A program made the translations under genes and the position numbers. This document shows positions 57,196 to 64,000 of a stretch of 64,000 nt of DNA, one piece after another. The notes below the pieces were generated by a model. It searched no databases. It was not told the origin of the DNA and worked only from the letters and a program-made list of their open reading frames with translations. The stretch covers positions 104,564-168,563 of the forward strand of contig NTKC01000001.1 in NCBI GenBank assembly GCA_002456995.1, written 5' to 3'. Numbering within the stretch: the stretch's first letter is position 1; each line of letters begins with the position of its first letter. This DNA is from Candidatus Thioglobus sp. MED-G25 (GTDB lineage: Bacteria; Pseudomonadota; Gammaproteobacteria; Arenicellales; UBA868).

Positions 57196-58065
57196 TCAGG
57201 TTGGCAGTGAATTCATGTTGAGATCGCGGTGGGCGACCTGAACAGGGGCATCTCGGTATTGAAAATACTCGACAAGCCGCTGCGCAACATAGACGGATCT
57301 ATGCTGCCCGCCGGTGCAGCCTAAAGCGACTGTCAGGTAACTTCGGCTTTCATCATAATGCGGTAGCCAGTGATCAAGAAAGCCACCGATCTGGTTGACC
57401 AGTTCTCGTGCTGTGCCATCAGTTTCGAGAAAGTCAATTACTGTATTATCCAGGCCTGTCATGTCACGAAGTTCGGTTTCCCAGTAGGGGTTGGTCAAAC
57501 AACGAACGTCAAAAATATAGTCCGCATCTGATGGGGTTCCATGTTTGAACCCGAATGACTTGAAGACAAGAGTTGTTCCGCTTTGATTCTGTCCGCTGAC
57601 AAACTGACGGATCATCGCGCGTAGCTCGTAAGGGCTGGTAGAAGTGGTGTCTATACGGCGATCTGCATCTTGTTCCAGCGGCGATAGCAGTCGCCTTTCT
57701 TCAACGATTCCGTCGATCAAGGTCGTTGTGTCATTGGTCAAAGGGTGTCGACGGCGGGTCTCACTGTATCGTCTGACTAGAGTCTCGTCATCGGAAATCA
57801 GGAAGATGATTCGAACGGCGAATCCGGCATTGCGCAAATATCCTAGACTCGAAGGGACGGCCTGAAGAAACTGTCGGTTGCGTGAGTCAATACTGACAGC
57901 AGCTCGGTCAGAAAGGCCTTCAGTGTTTTGTCCCAGATAATCGGACAGCTGTGGCAATAGCACAGCAGGCAGATTATCGATGCAGTAATAGCCGAGATCC
58001 TCCAGAGCGTGCAGCGCAATGCTCTTACCTGATCCGGACATACCGCTGACTATAATGAAATCCAT
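57196..58065 (-). CDS. rapZ: RapZ RNase adapter / nucleotide-binding protein
   Basis: IIVSGMSGSGKSIALHALEDLGYYCIDNLPAVLL, VALGCTGGQHRSVYVAQRL. Confidence 0.95.
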   Translation of the reverse strand: MDFIIVSGMSGSGKSIALHALEDLGYYCIDNLPAVLLPQLSDYLGQNTEGLSDRAAVSIDSRNRQFLQAVPSSLGYLRNAGFAVRIIFLISDDETLVRRYSETRRRHPLTNDTTTLIDGIVEERRLLSPLEQDADRRIDTTSTSPYELRAMIRQFVSGQNQSGTTLVFKSFGFKHGTPSDADYIFDVRCLTNPYWETELRDMTGLDNTVIDFLETDGTARELVNQIGGFLDHWLPHYDESRSYLTVALGCTGGQHRSVYVAQRLVEYFQYRDAPVQVAHRDLNMNSLPT

Positions 58066-58126
58066 CGTGTTGGCTGCTGGTTAGTTGTTTTGATCGTTGG
58101 AACTCTGACGGGCCCCCTGTGTGATG

Positions 58127-58591
58127 TTAGGTCAGGAGCGCAAACAGCGTCTGGGCATCGCGCGCCCTGAAAATAGCTTCTCGTTGCTCTGTATTGTTAA
58201 ACGTTTCTGCCAGACTGGCCAGTATGTTGAGGTGCTGTTCTGTGGCATTAGCCGGTACCAGCAGCCCCACAATTAGCTGGATAGGTCTATCATCTACCGA
58301 ATCAAAATCAAGCGCTTGCCGCAATCGGATAACCGCAGCCAATGGTTCGGTCAGGCCATTCAAGCGACCGTGAGGTAGGGCAATCCCATCGCCTATCCCC
58401 GTACTTCCTAGTCGCTCGCGTTCATTTAGCACTTGGAACACAGTGTCTCGATGCAGATCAGGTCGATTGTGAGACAGTAATCTTGCGAGCTCCTCGAGCA
58501 TTCTTTTCTTGCTGGGAGCTGAGACGTTTAGTCGTATTCTGCTTGTGCTGAGTAATCCTGTTAAAAGACGGGGATGTGCTGTCGAATTCAT
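58127..58591 (-). CDS. ptsN: PTS IIA-Ntr
   Basis: NERERLGSTGIGDGIALPHGRL (active-site His). Confidence 0.93.
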   Translation of the reverse strand: MNSTAHPRLLTGLLSTSRIRLNVSAPSKKRMLEELARLLSHNRPDLHRDTVFQVLNERERLGSTGIGDGIALPHGRLNGLTEPLAAVIRLRQALDFDSVDDRPIQLIVGLLVPANATEQHLNILASLAETFNNTEQREAIFRARDAQTLFALLT

Positions 58592-58663
58592 GGGCGCCTA
58601 TTCTTCAGAAGACAGTTTGCAGGAGACAGGGATCGGCTCGATGGGAATGGATCGGGCGGGCTG

Positions 58664-59053
58664 TCAGAGCACTGATTTTCGCTGGTTTGCCGGAGGAATG
58701 TTCATTTGTTCGCGGTACTTCGAGACTGTGCGTCGGGCGATAAACATACCTTTATCGGCGAGTATCTTGGAAAGGATACTGTCGCTGACTGGCTTCGAAT
58801 GAAGCTCTAATTCTATCATTTTTCGTATCTGTGCCTGAACAGCACGGGCTGATTGGCCCTCTCCCTTGTTCACGCCGACTTTGGTGGTGAAGAAGTGTTT
58901 GAATTCAAAAATTCCCTTCGGTGTCAGCATATATTTGTGGTCAGTTGCCCGCGACACCGTTGATTCGTGCAGATTAAGAGCCGATGCAATTTCGCGCCTT
59001 GTCAGTGGTTTTAATCGACTCTCTCCTTCAGTCATAAATTCTTGCTGTCGCAT
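58664..59053 (-). pseudogene. rpoN: Truncated RpoN (sigma-54): only the C-terminal DNA-binding region
   Basis: LTRREIASALNLHESTVSRATDHKYMLTPKGIFEFKHFF and RpoN box ARRTVSKYRE; in-frame upstream reading reaches a stop ~35 codons before the ATG; no N-terminal domains before lptB. Confidence 0.85.
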
Positions 59054-59223
59054 AACGATTTCTGTTGCGACGCGTAGAATTGTCGCATCTGCGGTGTTAG
59101 CTGCAGCTGCGATTCTGCTCGAATTTGTAGCGATTACTTTATAGCCACAAGACTCAACTCATTGACGCAAAAACATTTTCATTGCAGGGATATCAGTTTG
59201 CCAGGGATAACAATCAACTGCTG

Positions 59224-59949
59224 TCAAAGACTGAATTCATCACCCAGATAAATGGTGCGGACTTCAGGGTGGGCGAGTATATGATCTGCTGTTCCGGACG
59301 TCACTATTCGGCCTTGTGCAAGAATGTAGGCGCGATCACAGATACCTAGGGTCTCCCGTACATTGTGGTCAGTGATCAGGACGCCGATTCCGATATCCCG
59401 CAGGTGGGTAATGATGCGCCGAATATCACCCAAGGAGATCGGATCTATACCTGCGAAAGGTTCGTCCAGCAGCATAAAAGCAGGCTGCACGGCAACTGCT
59501 CGAGCGATTTCGACGCGCCGGCGTTCGCCACCGGAGAGGCTGTAGCCTTTGGCATCGCGTTTGTGTGCAATACCAAACTCGGACAGCATGGCATCAGTTC
59601 GCTTCAGCCTCTGTTCTGCACTGAGGTCGGGTAAGGCCTCAAGTACAGCCAGGATATTCTGTTCTACAGTCAGTCGTCTGAAGATCGATGGCTCTTGGGG
59701 CAAATAGCCAATCCCCAGCCTGGCTCTGGCATGCATGGGAAGATCACCGATGTCGGCGTTGTCCAGTTGAACAAGACCATCTCCCCGCCGGGTAAGACCA
59801 CAGATCATGTAAAAACAGGTTGTTTTACCTGCGCCATTGGGGCCCAAAAGGCCTACAATTTCCCCACTATTTACGCGTAGGTCAACATGATCCACGACAA
59901 CCGAACCGCGAAATTGTTTTACCAGTCCGTGTGTCTCCAGTGTGGCCAA
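59224..59949 (-). CDS. lptB: LptB, LPS export ABC ATPase
   Basis: [52 protein letters not shown]. Confidence 0.96.
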   Translation of the reverse strand: MATLETHGLVKQFRGSVVVDHVDLRVNSGEIVGLLGPNGAGKTTCFYMICGLTRRGDGLVQLDNADIGDLPMHARARLGIGYLPQEPSIFRRLTVEQNILAVLEALPDLSAEQRLKRTDAMLSEFGIAHKRDAKGYSLSGGERRRVEIARAVAVQPAFMLLDEPFAGIDPISLGDIRRIITHLRDIGIGVLITDHNVRETLGICDRAYILAQGRIVTSGTADHILAHPEVRTIYLGDEFSL

Positions 59950-60010
59950 AAGAATATCTCCCGATCAATAGGTATGCAATGTAAGTCCGGGGCAACACCG
60001 CATCTCAACT

Positions 60011-61114
60011 TTACTTCTCATCGTCGTTAAGGTTGTTTTGCCAGGTGGTAGACCAGGTGTCGTTGACGTTCTGCAACAGTCGGAGCCGTAGCGACGGCAT
60101 CCAGACATCAAAACCTACTGGCGGCGAGATCATTTTCCAGTTGTTGCTGACTTCAAGGATACGAACTCTCGCACCATTCATGAGCTTCCCGACCACGACC
60201 GAGTCTGGTCCGGTCGACGGTGCACTACGCAAGCGTACATTGTCGCCGGAGACTATACCGGTCGGACCCTGTCCGGACACATAACGACCGTAAATCCACA
60301 CCCTCACTCCGCGGGTAACGTTCACCTTGGACCAACCGTCGCTTGAGGTGATTACTTTCGCGGGATCGCCCGCGTTCAGTGCGCCAATGGACGGTGAAGC
60401 CTGACTGCGAACGCCATACATTAACGCGCCGCCTTCGACAACATATGCGGCACGAAATGTTGCGGTCTGCAGGCTGTTTGAATGAGTGGCAGTCGACATG
60501 TCTTTTGCATCGGGACTGCCGGTACTAGCAACCGTTGTTGCACTGGTTTCTTTGGATCTCGGTTGTAATACGATTCGCGGTCGATCTGAACCGCTGGTAA
60601 CGAGAGTTGCTGGGGACTGACTGGAGCCGACCTTTGGTTGTTCAGGCGCTTTGGTTGTTCGAGTCTGACCACGGACCTTCATCTTATCCCGCGCCATATC
60701 GTAGACGATGGTTTCACCAGAGATGGTATCGCGACCTTGTCTGATTGTGGCTTGATCGATAAACGTGACTATATTATTGATTTCATCCAGTTCGATAATC
60801 TTACTCTGGCCGATGACGTCGTGCGGTTTCTGATCGGGCCGCTGTCGAAAAACAGCAGGATTGCCTCGTGCTATCGCCTTTTCCAACTGCTCACCCTGGT
60901 AAAAAAGTTCGACCTCGTCCGCAATGATTCTGATCGTGCCTTGCTTGATTGAGACATTGCCACGGTAAATCCGCTGTCCGCTGCCAAAGTCAAGTTCGAC
61001 TTCGTCCGCTTCAATCAGGGCTGGTTGGTCACGGTCACTTTCCAGCGCGTGTACGGCCGTCGACGGAATCACTGATAAGGCGAGGAGAACCACAACGAAA
61101 AGCGGAGGGGACAT
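60011..61114 (-). CDS. lptA: LptA-like OstA-domain protein with C-terminal SH3-like domains
   Basis: Signal peptide; PALIEADEVELDFGSGQRIYRGNVSIKQGTIRIIADEVEL (OstA); C-terminal YGVRSQASPSIGALNAGDPAKVITSSDGWSKVNV and VRLRSAPSTGPDSVVVGKLMNGARVRILEVSNNWKMI; likely ATG at 61114. Confidence 0.88.
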   Translation of the reverse strand: MSPPLFVVVLLALSVIPSTAVHALESDRDQPALIEADEVELDFGSGQRIYRGNVSIKQGTIRIIADEVELFYQGEQLEKAIARGNPAVFRQRPDQKPHDVIGQSKIIELDEINNIVTFIDQATIRQGRDTISGETIVYDMARDKMKVRGQTRTTKAPEQPKVGSSQSPATLVTSGSDRPRIVLQPRSKETSATTVASTGSPDAKDMSTATHSNSLQTATFRAAYVVEGGALMYGVRSQASPSIGALNAGDPAKVITSSDGWSKVNVTRGVRVWIYGRYVSGQGPTGIVSGDNVRLRSAPSTGPDSVVVGKLMNGARVRILEVSNNWKMISPPVGFDVWMPSLRLRLLQNVNDTWSTTWQNNLNDDEK

Positions 61115-61226
61115 AAGCTGAATTCTAACAAACCGAGGTTGATTACCCTTGAGAGGACGACATTGTTGACATTCGGGCAAACGATTGCGGGCTGGATAAG
61201 CTCGAACGAGACGACCTGCCGGCTAA

Positions 61227-61670
61227 TTACCGGAGTTTAATGGTCATTCTATCGGTTGACGTCACGCTGCCCACGGCCGTGTCTGTTGCGCCTTGAGTGA
61301 CCTGAACGTTACCCTGCAGCAGAATCTTGGTACCGTCTTCATAGATCCAGCCGGAGTCACTGGAGGTTGTTCGTACCAAATTATTCTGGTCATATTGATC
61401 CAGCCGGAGGTCTTCCAATAGAGACCCTGGCGTTGAGGAATTATCTGGGAAATGTTTCAGATTTTTGCCGACTAGTACGTAGGCGATACCATTGGTATCA
61501 CGTCCGGTGGTCGTGAACTTATGCATGTAATAGTCCGGTTCATGGCTGATAGTCGGTGTATTTTGGTGTAATTTAGGCTTGAAAAAATTCGCCTGTAGCC
61601 ATAGGCTCAGTCCAATCATTACCACAATCGCGGCGACGAGCACTGCCTGTTCAAGGTATCGATCAGCCAT
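61227..61670 (-). CDS. lptC: LptC
   Basis: N-terminal TM anchor, EPDYYMHKFTTTGRDTNGIAYVLVGKNLKHFPD; between kdsD and lptA. Confidence 0.9.
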   Translation of the reverse strand: MADRYLEQAVLVAAIVVMIGLSLWLQANFFKPKLHQNTPTISHEPDYYMHKFTTTGRDTNGIAYVLVGKNLKHFPDNSSTPGSLLEDLRLDQYDQNNLVRTTSSDSGWIYEDGTKILLQGNVQVTQGATDTAVGSVTSTDRMTIKLR

Positions 61671-61671
61671 T

Positions 61672-62643
61672 TCAGAATATGCCGGCCCGCATTAGGTCGA
61701 GTGCATTGAGGGCGCCAATCGGACGCTGTTCTGGATCTACTGCAAACAATCCGTTGATTGAGTGTTGACGCATAAGTTGGACGACTTCAGCGGCCAGCGC
61801 ATCGGCGGTGGTTGACCGAGGGTCCGACACCATCACCTGGTCAATCACTGCGGTTTTGACATCTATGGACTGATTTATGGAGCGCCGGACATCACCGTCA
61901 GTATATATACCGATCAAGTGGCCTTCGGGATTGACTATACCGGTCATGCCCAGGCCTTTGGCCGACATCTCTTCCAGCGCTGTGGTGAGTTGACTGCCGG
62001 ATGCAACCAGTGGCATGTCACGACCGGTGTGCATGACATCCCGAACGTAAATCAATAGACGTCGTCCCAGGGTACCACCAGGGTGAGATCGCGCGAAGTC
62101 GTCGCGGCTGAATCCGCGGGATTTGAGTACGGCTACGGCCAGCGCATCTCCCATACCCAGAGTAGCCGTAGTGCTGACTGTGGGCGCCAGGTTGTGTGGG
62201 CATGCTTCCTTGTCGACACTGGTATCGAGACATTCGACCGCTGTAGTACCCAGCGTAGATGCTGCCTGACCGGTCATGGCAATCAGGGGTATGCCCATGC
62301 GTTTAATGATGGGCAGTAGGGTTAAGATCTCAGGGGTTTCCCCGGAGTTCGAAATGGCGATCACTAGGTCGCCCGGTGTGATCATCCCCAGGTCCCCGTG
62401 ACTGGCTTCTCCGGGGTGGACAAAAAATGCCGGAGTACCGGTACTGGCTAGCGTTGCAGCTATTTTTCCGCCGATGTGGCCTGATTTCCCCATGCCAACT
62501 ACTATGACGCGGCCTTTACAGGCCAGCAGCAGCTCGCACGCACGGCTAAATCTGGCATCAAGTCGGTCCGCGAGCTGCCCCAACGCACGGCTTTCCAGGG
62601 ACAAGACCTCTCGGCCTTCAAGAGTAAAATCAATTTTGTTCAT
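61672..62643 (-). CDS. kdsD: Arabinose-5-phosphate isomerase (KdsD/KpsF/GutQ)
   Basis: VVGMGKSGHIGGKIAATLASTGTPAFFVHPGEASHGDLGMI; two C-terminal CBS domains. Confidence 0.95.
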   Translation of the reverse strand: MNKIDFTLEGREVLSLESRALGQLADRLDARFSRACELLLACKGRVIVVGMGKSGHIGGKIAATLASTGTPAFFVHPGEASHGDLGMITPGDLVIAISNSGETPEILTLLPIIKRMGIPLIAMTGQAASTLGTTAVECLDTSVDKEACPHNLAPTVSTTATLGMGDALAVAVLKSRGFSRDDFARSHPGGTLGRRLLIYVRDVMHTGRDMPLVASGSQLTTALEEMSAKGLGMTGIVNPEGHLIGIYTDGDVRRSINQSIDVKTAVIDQVMVSDPRSTTADALAAEVVQLMRQHSINGLFAVDPEQRPIGALNALDLMRAGIF

Positions 62644-62832
62644 GACGCCTTAAATTGTGATTAAGCAGTCAGCACGTGATCTGGGCTATTCTACTGGAAT
62701 CATGCATTGTCAGTGTTCAGCGATACGGATCGTGATTCAGGCCAAACACTGCTCCGGCTCCGGGCTTGTTGGACTATTAAAAGTCCAACCGCAGGTCCGT
62801 TCAGCGAGGCGCTCGTTGCCGAATAGGGGTTT

Positions 62833-64000
62833 ATGATGGACTTCCCGGTGCTGTATTCCAAAATAATCCTTGGCCGACCGTTCCTGATGTTGGTGTTGCT
62901 GCTTGGTGTTCTCATCTTTTTCTCAGCTAATGTCAGCCATTTCCGTCTGGACGCGTCTGCTGATTCTCTGCTGCTGGAGGGTGACGAAGACCTCCGAGTA
63001 TTTAGGCAGATGTCTGAGCGATATCAAACACGCAGCTTCATCTTTGTTGCGTTTATTCCAAATCAGGATCTTTTTGCTCAGAGCACGCTCAATGTGATCA
63101 GTCAGATTAAGAATCAGATCACAGCGCTTGACGGCGTGGAATCGGTAGTCACCCTGCTCGATGTTCCATTGCTGAAGCAGCACAAGGGATCTTTATCAGA
63201 GATAGCCGGTAGTTACCGAACCTTGGAGAGTCCACTGGCCGACACAGATAAGGCAAGGGACGAACTGATTGTCAGCCCTATATTCAGCGATCTGGTGATC
63301 AGTGCGGACGGCAAAACGACTGCACTGCAGGTTAACCTGGCAGAAAACACGCAGTTAATCGCGTTACAAGCCGAGCGTGACCAGCTACTGTTGCGAAGCC
63401 AGCAAGCCAACTTCACAGTCAGCAAGAAAGAATCGCTCAACCGCGTTGAGCAGGCTTACATCTTGGCAAAAGACCACGCCGATCAGCATAACCACCAGCT
63501 GATCGGACAACTTCGCGGCGTCATGGATCAGCACCGAGATCATGGGCAACTGGTGTTAGGCGGCGTGCCAATGGTGGTCGATGACATGATTACCTTCATA
63601 AGGAACGATCTGTTGGTTTTTGGTTGTGGTGTCTTTTTGTTTCTGGTTTTGATTTTGAGCCTGATCTTTCGCCAGCCACGCTGGGTGTTGTTACCGTTGA
63701 TCAGTTGTGCCTATGCCGGTCTGACGATGGTAGGACTTCTGGGGTTCATGGACTGGCCGGTCACAGTAATTTCGTCAAACTTCGTTGCACTGATGCTGAT
63801 TATTACCATGTCTATGACAGTCCATCTGATTGTTCGATATCGGCAACTCGAGCGGGATGAATCAGGTTGGTCGCAGCAGGAGTTGGTGTTTAAAACGACA
63901 CGGAAAATGTTCTGGCCATGTCTCTATACTGCGTTGACCACAATCATTGCCTTTGGATCGCTAGTATTCAGTGATATCAAGCCGGTGATTGATTTCGGCT
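62833..64000 (+). CDS. RND superfamily (MMPL-type) transporter, partial (3' end outside window)
   Basis: ATG at 62833 opens MMDFPVLYSKIILGRPFLMLVLLLGVLIFF...SADSLLLEGDEDLRVFRQMSERY, running open to window end; not in the ORF track because no stop is reached. Confidence 0.85.
   Translation, partial: MMDFPVLYSKIILGRPFLMLVLLLGVLIFFSANVSHFRLDASADSLLLEGDEDLRVFRQMSERYQTRSFIFVAFIPNQDLFAQSTLNVISQIKNQITALDGVESVVTLLDVPLLKQHKGSLSEIAGSYRTLESPLADTDKARDELIVSPIFSDLVISADGKTTALQVNLAENTQLIALQAERDQLLLRSQQANFTVSKKESLNRVEQAYILAKDHADQHNHQLIGQLRGVMDQHRDHGQLVLGGVPMVVDDMITFIRNDLLVFGCGVFLFLVLILSLIFRQPRWVLLPLISCAYAGLTMVGLLGFMDWPVTVISSNFVALMLIITMSMTVHLIVRYRQLERDESGWSQQELVFKTTRKMFWPCLYTALTTIIAFGSLVFSDIKPVIDFG

Noticed and set aside
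1-64000. CRISPR arrays, tRNA/rRNA genes, transposases or prophage genes
   Set aside because: None seen on reading the window; the Cas6-like protein is not accompanied by repeats or other cas genes.

Overview
This window reads as a gammaproteobacterial chromosome segment from a sulfur-oxidising bacterium. It opens inside sufC and closes inside an RND/MMPL-type permease gene. Left flank (~1-29.5 kb) is mostly housekeeping: sufC-D-S-U-T, miaB-phoH-ybeY-corC-lnt, degQ-like, rpe-gph-trpE-trpG-trpC (no trpD), cfa, leuS-lptE-holA-proA-nadD-rsfS-rlmH-maf, nitrilase. The centre (~29.5-55 kb) is a dense sulfur-oxidation island: tusA/dsrE2, soxXYZA-soxB, a periplasmic rhodanese, small uncharacterised genes, a minus-strand cassette (TauD-like dioxygenase, an orphan Cas6/Cmx6-like protein, two unknown proteins), dsrABEFHCMKLJOPNR, then a soluble NarX-like kinase with a NarL-type regulator. 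Right flank (55-64 kb) is PTS-Ntr and LPS transport: S24 peptidase, ptsI, HPr, rapZ, ptsN, a truncated rpoN, lptB, lptA fused to SH3-like domains, lptC, kdsD. Most notable: (i) the orphan Cas6-like protein and its uncharacterised neighbours between sox and dsr, with no CRISPR array or other cas genes visible; (ii) an AT-rich gene for a small exported Cys-rich acidic peptide beside soxB and a rhodanese; (iii) an rpoN reduced to its DNA-binding domain; (iv) an LptA-SH3 fusion; (v) hairpins and repeats in intergenic regions. All family calls come from reading the protein sequences; no database search was run.
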